A stretch of 52,835 nucleotides of DNA from an uncultured Methanobrevibacter sp. (GTDB taxonomy: Archaea; Methanobacteriota; Methanobacteria; Methanobacteriales; Methanobacteriaceae), in the NCBI GenBank assembly GCA_902774685.1, contig CACYJH010000012.1:1-52835 (forward strand), read 5' to 3'. Shown piece by piece: positions 20,546 to 29,522 of this stretch (position 1 is its first letter; each line of letters begins with the position of its first letter). A model generated the notes under the pieces. It was not told the DNA's origin and made no database searches. It was given only the letters and a program-made list of their open reading frames with translations. Made by a program: the position numbers and the translations under genes.

Positions 20546-20835
20546 GTTTCTCACTCTTAATAATAAGCATGAAAATTATAATGAGAATTTAATTTTAAAA
20601 ACAAACGTATAATTTTAAAAATACTTATGAATAAATGAATTGTAAAAATAAATAAAATAAATCATCCTATTAACAAATTTTATTTTAATAGAAATAACTT
20701 ATTAATTTTAATCATTAATATTATATGTATTTCCTTATTATTAAAATTATTTATATAATGTTAAGCAATGATAGGAGAATAATTAAAATATTCTTAAAAA
20801 AAATGACTTAAATCCCATCAAAATCATCTAGTACA

Positions 20836-21819
20836 TTATTCATTTAATTTGTCCAATATGTCCTTTTCTAAATTCTTTACTAATTCATCATTAGGATTGA
20901 TTTCAAATGCTTCGTTTATATACTCAAAAGCCATATCATAATCTTCTTTATCTGAATAGATTTTTATTTTCATACATAAAACATCAAAGTAATCTACACC
21001 TTTATCTAAAGCATAATCACATAACTCAAGAGCCTCATCAAACCTGCCAAGTGTAGATAGAATAATTGATTTGTTATTAAATGCATCTTTAATATCACTT
21101 GAATTCATTAATATGTCATCTAAAATTCCAAATGAACCCTCAATGTCATCTAAACGATACAATAGAACTGCCTTATATACTAGATTTGAAGAACTTGGTT
21201 CTAAATCAGCAAAAATATTTGTACACTCCAAAGCACCTTCATAATCTTCCAATTCATATAATGAATAAGATTTGCTTTTTAAAGCATATAAATTGTTCCC
21301 CTCTAAATTCAACATCTGATTTGCATATTCAATAGATTTATTATAATCGCCCTTATCAAAATAAACTTTTGATTTCAAAGCAAACGCATCTAAAAATTTA
21401 GAATCCTTTTCTAAAGCAAAATCACATAACTCAAGAGCCTCATCAAACCTGCCAAGTTCACATAAGAATGTGAATTTAGTATTGAAAACATCTTTAATAT
21501 CATCAAAATTGGTCAAAACATTATCCAAAATTTCAAATGACCCTTCAATATCTCCTAAGAAATACAATATTACAGCTTGATTTGAATAATTAAAGGAAGT
21601 TGGTTCCAAATCTACAATAACATTAGCACACTCCAATGCCCCTTCAAAATCTCCTAATTGACGTAAAGCATCTGATTTGCATTTCAAAGCAAATAAATTG
21701 TTCTCATCCAATTCAAGTATTTCATTAGCACATTCAATGGTTTTATTATAATCCTTTTTCACCAATATCAGATTTTTCATCTTCGAAGACAATCTTTTAA
21801 TCTTAAAAGAACTAAACAT
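20836..21819 (-). CDS. TPR-repeat protein with internal duplication
   Basis: Unidentified protein (about 327 aa) made almost entirely of tetratricopeptide-like helix pairs, expected to act as a protein-binding scaffold. It consists of two copies of a block of about 135 residues (DYNKTIECANEI... and DYNKSIEYANQM...). The DNA keeps an exact 37-bp direct repeat, at 21016-21052 and 21421-21457, exactly 405 bp (135 codons) apart. Several in-frame starts exist (21840 TTG, 21837, 21834, 21828); ATG 21819 has GGGGATG at good spacing. No signal peptide, so likely cytoplasmic. It is the distal gene after the adhesin-like gene and a second TPR gene. Confidence 0.85.
   Translation of the reverse strand: MFSSFKIKRLSSKMKNLILVKKDYNKTIECANEILELDENNLFALKCKSDALRQLGDFEGALECANVIVDLEPTSFNYSNQAVILYFLGDIEGSFEILDNVLTNFDDIKDVFNTKFTFLCELGRFDEALELCDFALEKDSKFLDAFALKSKVYFDKGDYNKSIEYANQMLNLEGNNLYALKSKSYSLYELEDYEGALECTNIFADLEPSSSNLVYKAVLLYRLDDIEGSFGILDDILMNSSDIKDAFNNKSIILSTLGRFDEALELCDYALDKGVDYFDVLCMKIKIYSDKEDYDMAFEYINEAFEINPNDELVKNLEKDILDKLNE
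21016..21457. repeat. Exact 37-bp direct repeat 405 bp apart inside TPR gene
   Basis: Copies at 21016-21052 and 21421-21457. They mark a recent in-frame duplication of four TPR units and are long enough to allow recombination that would add or remove 135 codons. Confidence 0.85.
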
Positions 21820-21867
21820 CAACAACATCCCCATCATCAATAATCAGAGATAAAAGATAATTAAAAT

Positions 21868-21960
21868 TCACATCATGTAAAAGCGCAAGATCGCCGCTGC
21901 TGTCCCTATCAAAAAACAAAGAATGAAGAAAAAAATTGCAAATCTACGAGTAATGAACAC
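21868..21960 (-). CDS. Possible 30-aa membrane peptide between TPR genes
   Basis: A GTG-started frame with GGGAGGCG directly upstream encodes a basic N-terminus followed by a hydrophobic stretch (AIFFFILCFLIGTAAAIL). It sits between the two TPR genes, starting 12 bp after the upstream stop and ending 48 bp before the preferred downstream start. It resembles an isolated transmembrane or signal-like peptide. The ribosome-binding site is close (about 2 nt) to the GTG, so this may be only the leader of the downstream gene. Not recognised. Confidence 0.25.
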   Translation of the reverse strand: MFITRRFAIFFFILCFLIGTAAAILRFYMM

Positions 21961-21972
21961 CGCCTCCCATTA

Positions 21973-22746
21973 TCATTGTCTTTTTTGCAAACCCTCTTTA
22001 ATCTCTAAAGCATCCTCATTATCCGGATCCAACTTTAAAACCTTATCTAAACATTCTTCAGCTTCCGGATAATCCTCCTTATCCAAAAGAACAAAACTCT
22101 TAACCATCAAAGCCTCAACACTATTAGGACAAATGGCCAATAACAAGTCTAATGTTTCTATAGATTCATCCAACAAGCCCATATTAAATAATATTTTTGA
22201 TTTAACCAACAATGCATCAGGATTATCATCCTCAACTTCAAGAGAATCATTTGCAAATTCCAATGCCAAATCCCACTTCTTTTTGTTAAAATAAAAACAA
22301 GTTTTATTATACAGGATATGGAAGTTTCTTGAATCCAAATTTAAAATCTTATCGCAACACTCTAAAAACAAGTCATCTTCCTTCATCTTGAATAGGACAT
22401 CGGATTTAGAAACTAATCCTGTCAGATTTTCAGGAAAAATATTCAAAGCCAAGTCATAATACTTCAATGCCTCATCATAGATGCCTTTATAAGATAATGC
22501 CTGAGCTTTGAAAAAATAAACATTGAAATTTTCATCTCCTGATTCCAAATAATCATCACAATATGATATGACCGAATCCAAATCACATAAAGATGTATAA
22601 CAAGAGAGAATATGCTCTATGCATTCATCTTTATTAGAACCTCCCTCATAAACTTTCTTATAAAAATATAATGACTGTTTATAAAAACTTAAGAGGAAAA
22701 ACAATTCCCCCAAAAACAATAAAAATTCTTTAAAAATAAAAAACAT
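21973..22746 (-). CDS. TPR-repeat protein with hydrophobic N-terminus
   Basis: Unidentified 257-aa protein. Residues 1-23 are strongly hydrophobic (MFFIFKEFLLFLGELFFLL), suggesting a membrane anchor or amphipathic helix; the rest is about six TPR-like helix pairs, the last with EDYPEAEECLDKVLKLDPDNEDALEI. It starts 11 bp after the adhesin-like gene stop in the same direction, so it is probably co-transcribed. A role in handling or assembling the surface protein is a guess from position alone. Confidence 0.85.
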   Translation of the reverse strand: MFFIFKEFLLFLGELFFLLSFYKQSLYFYKKVYEGGSNKDECIEHILSCYTSLCDLDSVISYCDDYLESGDENFNVYFFKAQALSYKGIYDEALKYYDLALNIFPENLTGLVSKSDVLFKMKEDDLFLECCDKILNLDSRNFHILYNKTCFYFNKKKWDLALEFANDSLEVEDDNPDALLVKSKILFNMGLLDESIETLDLLLAICPNSVEALMVKSFVLLDKEDYPEAEECLDKVLKLDPDNEDALEIKEGLQKRQ

Positions 22747-22757
22747 CTCTTAAATCC

Positions 22758-25700
22758 TCACTTATAATATATAATAATATCTGTTTCATTAGTAGTCTCA
22801 TTAAATTCTATTTTAATATAATCGATTGTTGGTTCTGTTGTTAATTGATCAATAATGATAGGGCCAATATAAAAACTACCAAGAGCATATGCGACACCAG
22901 CTATAACTAAAATAGTTTTAAAATGTGAATTATCCCCATCATCTCCAGAAGGTACTGGAGTAAGTGTACTAAATAAACCCAATTCTCTAGCAGTATTATA
23001 ATTTCTCTCATAATTATCCTCATATTGAAATTTTCTATGATTTTTTATTTGAACTGCTTCATCAGTTATAGAAGGTTCCCCTACATTAGAAGAATTATGA
23101 GTTCTATAAAACTCTTTAAGCACCTCATCTTCATTAGGAATACCAACCGGCTCAATAGCGATAAAAAGAATAGGTAAAGTGATAATAATAGGTATAGCCA
23201 AACTACCTATAGTCAACCCCCCAGCAAAACTGCCTAAAGCAACCAAACAAGCATCCGCCTCAGCACCTTCAACTACAAATAAAGCACCCATAGCTAAAAA
23301 GAAGTTACAATGCTTTACCATATTTTCAGTAGGAATCGTTAAATTAGGACAATCCCCACAACCTAATAAATAATACCAAATAGAACCTGAGGAGTTCAAT
23401 AACTCCCAACCAAGATTCAGAACCCAATCGGTCTGCTGATTAGAATAACAGAAAGCACCATTCAAATCATAATAAGCATCATGCAACAAACCTGTCTCAG
23501 AATCAAAAATCAAAACACGCTCATTGCTACCCTCCTCACGAATAAGAACACAACCATCTTGAATGAAAACCTCCAAAGTACCATTATGCTCCAAAATATA
23601 ATTTAAACCAGTGGTGACTGAACCAAGATCACTACCTCCTGGGAAAAGATTCTCACCAACATAACGCTCAATCAATGAAAAACTAGCGGAACAAGCAAAA
23701 TAAAATGCCTTCACATTATCCAGATTTCCATAAGCCTCACGACCAAAACGAAAATCACTTTCCCCGCTCATATAAGTTTCCAAAACATTATCATGAACAC
23801 TCATTACCATAGGGCTAATCCGATTCCAAGTCACATTATAACGCTCAGCTGCAGCATCAGCAACCAAATCATCAACATAAATAACCAACAAACCTTCAAG
23901 AAAACTACCATAAGCCGCCTTCATAGGACCAACATCAAATACCAAACTACCATTGGAATCAGTGCGATTGCTCTGATTCAGCCAATAACCCAAAACACCA
24001 TTATCAACCTTATCATTAGCAAAAGTGAAAGTCATCAAACCATCATACCATGCATTAGCATAATAACCATAAGAATAACCACTCACCCAATCAACAGTAC
24101 CATTTTGATTATGAATATTCGTCCAAATTTCTTCATAGTCCGTTGCATTATTTCCAACCATATGAGCATAAGCACCATTAACACAAGAAATTTCAGCATA
24201 ACGAGCAGATGAACTACCTATAAATGAATAAATTTCTGTAGAATTGCCTAAATCAAAATTAAAAACTTCCCGTTCACTGCCAAGATAATCAAAACCAACC
24301 CAAATGCCATCTCTAACATTTAAATGATTATCAAAAACAAAATTTATCTCATCACCAGTTAAATTATACTTATCTTTAATCAAACTTAATAAAGTTTCGT
24401 TGAACAAAGACCCATTCAAAGTCAAGTTACTCTGCAATTCAGAAGTATAATTCCTCCAAGTCATTTCAAAGTATTTATTCTCAACACTATCAAAAGTGCT
24501 TAAGCCATAATCTAAAGCAATGCAAACATAGACCCAAGCACGAGAATTGGACAGATCATTATATAATAAATCATTATATGACTCCATAGCCTGCCAAACC
24601 TCACTAGTATAATAATTCCTATTTTCATGATAAAAAGAACTTTCAACAGTGAAGTTATCAACAACATTTCCATCAAGAATCAAATTAAATTCAGTCTTAA
24701 AATCACCAACATACTTCCAAATAAAAGTAACCCATGCCACATTAGCACTTAAATTAGCTATATACGATTTAAATGAAGTATTACTATCTAAAATAACCTC
24801 TGAAGTAATAAAATGAAAATTAGTGCTATCCTCTGCATCTGAAATATTTAAACATTGGGACTCATTATCAACAAAAATATGAATTACACTATCCCAAATA
24901 TCCATCGCCACATAATCAGATGCCAAACCAGAAATTAGTGGAATATCTCGATTGAAAAAAACATTATTAAATCGTTGCGAAAAGATAATGTCAAAATTAG
25001 GAATAGAACCTAAAAAAGATACATCTTCACCAAAACTATTTCTTGTAAAATCCGCAACACATAGAGCTTCAGTAATAGAAGAATTAGTGATAATCCCCCC
25101 ATCCCCATAGGTTATGCGATAAAGATGATTTTTCCTAAAACTACCCACATAAGTATTCAAAACAAGATAAGGCTCATAAATAATGTCAAAATTATTAGAA
25201 TAATAAACATCACACCCCGCACTAGTGCCCGCACTTATAATATTAGAGCCCCACCAATTATTAGTCGCATTGACACTACCATCAACAACATAGATGCCAA
25301 ACTCATCATTATTAACAATACGATTAAAATTAATACATAAATCATCAGAGCTTTCAGAAAAAACACCAAAATCATTATCCATAATAAAATTACTGATAAC
25401 ACTATTATTAACACCTTCAATAACAATTCCAAAATTATTATTGGAAAAATTATTATTTCTCAAGGAAACGTAATTTCCATTTATATCAACAGAAACATTA
25501 CATTGAGAAAAACTATTATTAATGAATGAATCATTCAAACCATCCAACAAGCAAACACCCATAACATCCATATTATAGAAACAATTTCTCTCGAAAAGTG
25601 AATTAGAGGATTCATGAGCAAGAATACCTACATTATGAGCGAAATTGTTATAAGAAACATTGAAATGGTCCATTAGGGAAACATTATCCTCATTAAAATC

Positions 25701-27332
25701 ATTTCCAATGAAAGAATAATTCAAACAATGCACCAAGTCAATGCAAACATCTCCACCATAAAAACTGTTATGCAAAATATAATTGCCAAATGAAACATCC
25801 TTATAAGAACTTAAATTATCAAAATCACAATAATCCCTTATGGCATTATATCCATTTGAAAAAAACAGATTGTCAACAACAAAGCAATCAGATGAATTAT
25901 CAAATACAATGCAACTTGAAGCATTGGACTTGAATGCAAAACCTTCAACTATGGCACCAACAACAGAATCGAAAACAACACAACTTAAATCATCTTCAAT
26001 CTCCCATAAAACATCCTTGAAATCACATGATCTTAAATAAACACTCTTATTCATGATGATATTTTCATTAAGGTCCTTGCTAACCTCTATTATGTCCCCT
26101 TCAAAAGTGTCATTATCATCGATAGCCCCCTGAACAGTCTCAAAACATTTGCCACTATTCAAATTGGCAACCATATCACCAAAGAAATAGAACACATTAA
26201 CAACACCACTGCTGCGACCCATAAAATCAACAGAAACAAATCGTAAAGTGGTTAAATTGGAAGAATCATCAATATAAATGGATTCATTAAAAACAGTGCT
26301 GTTCTCATTAGGCAGTGACCCATCCAATGTATAATAAATCAAAGGATTGCCGTCAGCATCATCTAAAGCATATAAGTCAACATAGAATGATTCATTATAG
26401 ATTGCTGATCCATTGCTTGCCCAAACGAAAGGAGCGCTATAATCAACGACAAAATTCCTAGAAATGACTGAACTATTATGTCCGTTCAAGCCAACATAAG
26501 AGAGAACAGACCAATTTCCTGCACTAACATTAAAGCTAAGTTCTCCTAAGCCTTCATACCATGTGCTGCCATTGTCAAAGCTGCAGAAAACAGTGACGTT
26601 CTCAAGATAAGCGGAAAAATTAACAAGCAGACTGCTGTCATTATAGATGCCACTATCAAGATTTACAATAGGGATAGGAGGGTCCAAGACATTAACGGAA
26701 ATGGTTTTGCTGCTGCTGGTGTAGTACTGATCGCTGAAGCTGGCTGTTCCTGTGAAGGTGCCTGGGCGCAGATTGATGGTCATGTAACAGTACCCGTCAT
26801 CATCGCTGACTCTGGTATATGTATGGGTGTCAATATTGAAAGTCAATGTTTTCCCGGCCAATGGGTTTCCATTGCCGTCAAGCAAACGGGCAACCCAATA
26901 AGAACCATTGCGATAATATTTCACAAGATTGGAACTGACTATGCTTGTCGGCATCTCCAGAACAGTTATGCTGACAACCTTCTTGGAACTCACATAACCA
27001 TTCTCCGTGAAGTTTAAGGTGGCATTGCAGACGCGAGGATGCATATTTATATTCATATGGATATAACCGTCATCATCGGTTGCACGTTGATAAACATTAC
27101 CTAAGATTGTTATTGTGATGTTCTTGCCAACAAGAGGGTTGCCATGAACATCCTTCAATTGGGCAACCAATTGGCTGGCATTCCTGTAATATTTTATAAG
27201 ATTGGAGCTGGTGATGCTTGTGGGCATGGTGAAGACCTTCACTGTTATGGTCTTGCTTGATGGCTTGTAGTTGGAGTCTCCTGCAAAACTGATGGCGGAT
27301 GTGTAATTGTTAGGCTTAAGGTTGATGTTCAA
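22758..27332 (-). CDS. Adhesin-like surface protein, main part after frameshift
   Basis: Large extracellular protein of the Methanobrevibacter adhesin-like class. From the first ATG (1524 aa): Ig-like repeats (YYRNGSYWVARLLDGNGNP type) to about residue 220; a right-handed beta-helix from about 390 to 700 rich in NNSF/NNF repeats and closing with the typical NNWWGSN; then about 650 residues I do not recognise; then two hydrophobic segments, at about 1372-1391 and 1472-1494, that could anchor it. Many N-glycosylation sequons. The reading frame continues upstream of the first ATG to about 27375 (RTTDENGGFRLNIN), showing it is the continuation of the signal-peptide fragment 27365-27868 in another frame. 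Two TPR genes follow. Confidence 0.87.
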   Translation of the reverse strand: MNINLKPNNYTSAISFAGDSNYKPSSKTITVKVFTMPTSITSSNLIKYYRNASQLVAQLKDVHGNPLVGKNITITILGNVYQRATDDDGYIHMNINMHPRVCNATLNFTENGYVSSKKVVSITVLEMPTSIVSSNLVKYYRNGSYWVARLLDGNGNPLAGKTLTFNIDTHTYTRVSDDDGYCYMTINLRPGTFTGTASFSDQYYTSSSKTISVNVLDPPIPIVNLDSGIYNDSSLLVNFSAYLENVTVFCSFDNGSTWYEGLGELSFNVSAGNWSVLSYVGLNGHNSSVISRNFVVDYSAPFVWASNGSAIYNESFYVDLYALDDADGNPLIYYTLDGSLPNENSTVFNESIYIDDSSNLTTLRFVSVDFMGRSSGVVNVFYFFGDMVANLNSGKCFETVQGAIDDNDTFEGDIIEVSKDLNENIIMNKSVYLRSCDFKDVLWEIEDDLSCVVFDSVVGAIVEGFAFKSNASSCIVFDNSSDCFVVDNLFFSNGYNAIRDYCDFDNLSSYKDVSFGNYILHNSFYGGDVCIDLVHCLNYSFIGNDFNEDNVSLMDHFNVSYNNFAHNVGILAHESSNSLFERNCFYNMDVMGVCLLDGLNDSFINNSFSQCNVSVDINGNYVSLRNNNFSNNNFGIVIEGVNNSVISNFIMDNDFGVFSESSDDLCINFNRIVNNDEFGIYVVDGSVNATNNWWGSNIISAGTSAGCDVYYSNNFDIIYEPYLVLNTYVGSFRKNHLYRITYGDGGIITNSSITEALCVADFTRNSFGEDVSFLGSIPNFDIIFSQRFNNVFFNRDIPLISGLASDYVAMDIWDSVIHIFVDNESQCLNISDAEDSTNFHFITSEVILDSNTSFKSYIANLSANVAWVTFIWKYVGDFKTEFNLILDGNVVDNFTVESSFYHENRNYYTSEVWQAMESYNDLLYNDLSNSRAWVYVCIALDYGLSTFDSVENKYFEMTWRNYTSELQSNLTLNGSLFNETLLSLIKDKYNLTGDEINFVFDNHLNVRDGIWVGFDYLGSEREVFNFDLGNSTEIYSFIGSSSARYAEISCVNGAYAHMVGNNATDYEEIWTNIHNQNGTVDWVSGYSYGYYANAWYDGLMTFTFANDKVDNGVLGYWLNQSNRTDSNGSLVFDVGPMKAAYGSFLEGLLVIYVDDLVADAAAERYNVTWNRISPMVMSVHDNVLETYMSGESDFRFGREAYGNLDNVKAFYFACSASFSLIERYVGENLFPGGSDLGSVTTGLNYILEHNGTLEVFIQDGCVLIREEGSNERVLIFDSETGLLHDAYYDLNGAFCYSNQQTDWVLNLGWELLNSSGSIWYYLLGCGDCPNLTIPTENMVKHCNFFLAMGALFVVEGAEADACLVALGSFAGGLTIGSLAIPIIITLPILFIAIEPVGIPNEDEVLKEFYRTHNSSNVGEPSITDEAVQIKNHRKFQYEDNYERNYNTARELGLFSTLTPVPSGDDGDNSHFKTILVIAGVAYALGSFYIGPIIIDQLTTEPTIDYIKIEFNETTNETDIIIYYK

Positions 27333-27364
27333 TCTAAAACCCCCGTTCTCATCGGTTGTGCGTG

Positions 27365-27868
27365 TTAATTGGCATTTGCAATATTAATCTTCACTGTCTT
27401 GCCTACCAATGGGTTGTTGCTTGCATCCTGCAGGTAACCCACTAACTGGGTGCCGTTTCGATAATACTTGGAGAAGCTGCTTACAACCAGCTTTGTTGAA
27501 GCACGATTGTCCATAGGATTCATCCCAGGGCCTATTCCTGGTTCAAAACCTGAAATGAACTCAAACTCCTCATCATGAGAATCCTCTTCCAAATTTTCAA
27601 CCCATGGATCATCCTCATTAAAAGCACCATCATCTCCCCCATCGCCATCATCCTCCAAAACATTCTCATCGGAATCAGAAGCGCATTTTAAATCTGAACA
27701 AACTTCCTCATTATAAACTGACAAATCCACATTATCCTCATAATTATCCTCTAAAGAAAGATCCATATCCTCAGCAGCAAAAGAAAAAGACAGGGACAAG
27801 AATACAACACAAACTAAAAGAACACAAAACAAAGATTTACCCCAATTCCTAACAAACATAAGACTCAT
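27365..27868 (-). CDS. Adhesin-like surface protein, N-terminal fragment with signal peptide
   Basis: N-terminus of the same adhesin-like protein. A signal peptide (MFVRNWGKSLFCVLLVCVVF, then LSLSFSFAAED) is followed by an Asp/Glu-rich linker of about 80 residues and the first Ig-like repeat (SKYYRNGTQLVGYLQDASNN). It stops at a TAA just after KINIANAN, in mid-repeat. The start is uncertain: ATGs at 27868, 27859, 27904 and 27961 are in frame; 27868/27859 give a clean signal peptide, the longer forms add a very hydrophobic low-complexity stretch. Either a disrupted gene, a recoding event or a sequence error. Confidence 0.75.
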   Translation of the reverse strand: MSLMFVRNWGKSLFCVLLVCVVFLSLSFSFAAEDMDLSLEDNYEDNVDLSVYNEEVCSDLKCASDSDENVLEDDGDGGDDGAFNEDDPWVENLEEDSHDEEFEFISGFEPGIGPGMNPMDNRASTKLVVSSFSKYYRNGTQLVGYLQDASNNPLVGKTVKINIANAN

Positions 27869-28080
27869 TCCCAAAATAAAATTTAAAAAAAATAAAACAG
27901 ACATGAATAAAAAAACAAAAAATAAAACAAAACTGAATATAAATAAAGATATATTAAACAAAAAATATAAAACTTTCTAAAAAATTTTATTGTTAACTCT
28001 ACAACAAAAAAATAAGGAATAATTGGAAATAATAAATAAAATTCAAATAAGCAATCATATTTATAAAAAAGAGAGGAAAA

Positions 28081-28106
28081 TAAAAAATAAAAAAAATAAT
28101 AAAAAT
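28081..28106 (-). terminator. T-rich terminator after korC
   Basis: Minus-strand T-rich run immediately after the korC stop, before the adhesin-like locus. Position fits the end of the kor operon. Confidence 0.35.
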
Positions 28107-28107
28107 A

Positions 28108-28653
28108 TTAAAGCAAAGCATATCCTGCTTCGAATGCTTGAATATTCTTATCTTCAGTTCCTTTTGGTACACTGTCCAAAATAGCTTGTTTTGCAGCATC
28201 AACTGAAACGACTTCAGTGACCTTGACGATTGCACCGATCATTACAATGTTTGCCACAATTCTAAGACCTACATCTTCAGTTGCAGTCTTAGTTGCAGGT
28301 GCACGATAAAGCTTGATCTTGTGCTCTTCTACAAAATCAACTATTTCTTCTTCAACAATCATATCCGGATCGATAATCAAGACACCTTCATCCTTCAAAT
28401 CGCCCATATACTTGATTAAAGCTTCATGGGACATTGCAACCAAAATATCTGGGCTGGTTACTTTAGGATAGTCGATTTCCTCATCATCAATAACAACTTC
28501 AGTTCTTGAAGCTCCTCCACGAGCTTCAGGACCGTAGGATTGAGTTTGAACAGCATTCTTATTATCAAAAAGTGAAGCAGCCTTACCAATGATGACTCCT
28601 GCCATGATTACTCCTTGACCACCAAAACCTGCTATACGAACTTCAGTTCTCAT
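28108..28653 (-). CDS. korC: 2-oxoglutarate:ferredoxin oxidoreductase, gamma subunit
   Basis: Gamma subunit (181 aa) of the enzyme that carboxylates succinyl-CoA to 2-oxoglutarate with reduced ferredoxin, the last step of the incomplete reductive TCA branch. Seen: RIAGFGGQGVIMAGVIIGKA at the N-terminus and SYGPEARGGASRTEVVI, the standard gamma-subunit motifs. Its ATG directly adjoins the korB stop. Last gene of korDABC. Other 2-oxoacid oxidoreductases share the motif; the separate D-A-B-C subunit order points to Kor. Confidence 0.93.
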   Translation of the reverse strand: MRTEVRIAGFGGQGVIMAGVIIGKAASLFDNKNAVQTQSYGPEARGGASRTEVVIDDEEIDYPKVTSPDILVAMSHEALIKYMGDLKDEGVLIIDPDMIVEEEIVDFVEEHKIKLYRAPATKTATEDVGLRIVANIVMIGAIVKVTEVVSVDAAKQAILDSVPKGTEDKNIQAFEAGYALL

Positions 28654-29514
28654 TTAATCCAACTCCTCAAATGCAGACTTAATAGCTAATGGCTTGTCTG
28701 AATTCTCTTCAGCCAATGTCTTAATGTTATCAGTCAATTCAGCATGTGGCTTGTTAGCAAATTCTCCAACAATGATCTTGCCTTCCAATTCAGATTCTTC
28801 CATTTTCTCTGCTCTTCTTTTATTGATACTGTTTTCCTTGATCCATTCAAACATTTGCAATGGAGTTTTCATCTTGTTTTTACGTCCAAAGTAAGTTGGA
28901 CATTGGGAAACAACTTCAATAAATGAGAAACCGTCATTTTCCAAACCTTTTTGAATAGCTTTGGATAATTGAAGCGGATGAGTGGTAGTCCATCTTGCAA
29001 CATAGGATGCACCAGCTGCACTTACAAGCTCCGCCAAGTTGAATGGCATGTCTCTTGAACCATAAGGCGCAGTTGTACCGAAACTTCCTTTAGGGGAAGT
29101 AGGGCTGATTTGACCACCGGTCATACCATAAATATTATTGTTTATACAGATAACAGTGAGATTAATGTTTCTTCTTGCAGCATGAATCAAATGGTTTCCT
29201 CCAATGGATGCAGCATCTCCGTCACCAGTGAATACAACAACATCCAAATCAGGGTTTCCTACCTTCAATCCAGTAGCAAAGCTTAAAGCTCTTCCGTGAG
29301 TTGTGTGGAGAGAATCGCATTTCACATAACCTGGAATCCTTGAGGAACAACCGATACCTGAAACCATTGCAATATTTTCAAAATCAATGTCTGTTCCTTC
29401 CAAACCTTTAAAGAATGTGCTCATTACAGTACCGTTTCCACAACCTGGACAGAAAATGTGTGGCAATCTTTCTTCTCTAAGATATTTTTTATATGGGCTT
29501 TCCTTTTCTACCAT
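28654..29514 (-). CDS. korB: 2-oxoglutarate:ferredoxin oxidoreductase, beta subunit
   Basis: Thiamine-diphosphate-binding beta subunit (286 aa). The TPP motif is GDGDAASIGGNHLIHA with the closing INNNIYGMTGGQ. Cys residues likely to bind a 4Fe-4S cluster include CPGCGNG near the N-terminus and GIGCSSR. It sits 8 bp after korA. It depends on the thiamine cofactor, for which thiE/thiM lie in the same window. Confidence 0.94.
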   Translation of the reverse strand: MVEKESPYKKYLREERLPHIFCPGCGNGTVMSTFFKGLEGTDIDFENIAMVSGIGCSSRIPGYVKCDSLHTTHGRALSFATGLKVGNPDLDVVVFTGDGDAASIGGNHLIHAARRNINLTVICINNNIYGMTGGQISPTSPKGSFGTTAPYGSRDMPFNLAELVSAAGASYVARWTTTHPLQLSKAIQKGLENDGFSFIEVVSQCPTYFGRKNKMKTPLQMFEWIKENSINKRRAEKMEESELEGKIIVGEFANKPHAELTDNIKTLAEENSDKPLAIKSAFEELD

Positions 29515-29522
29515 CTTACCAC

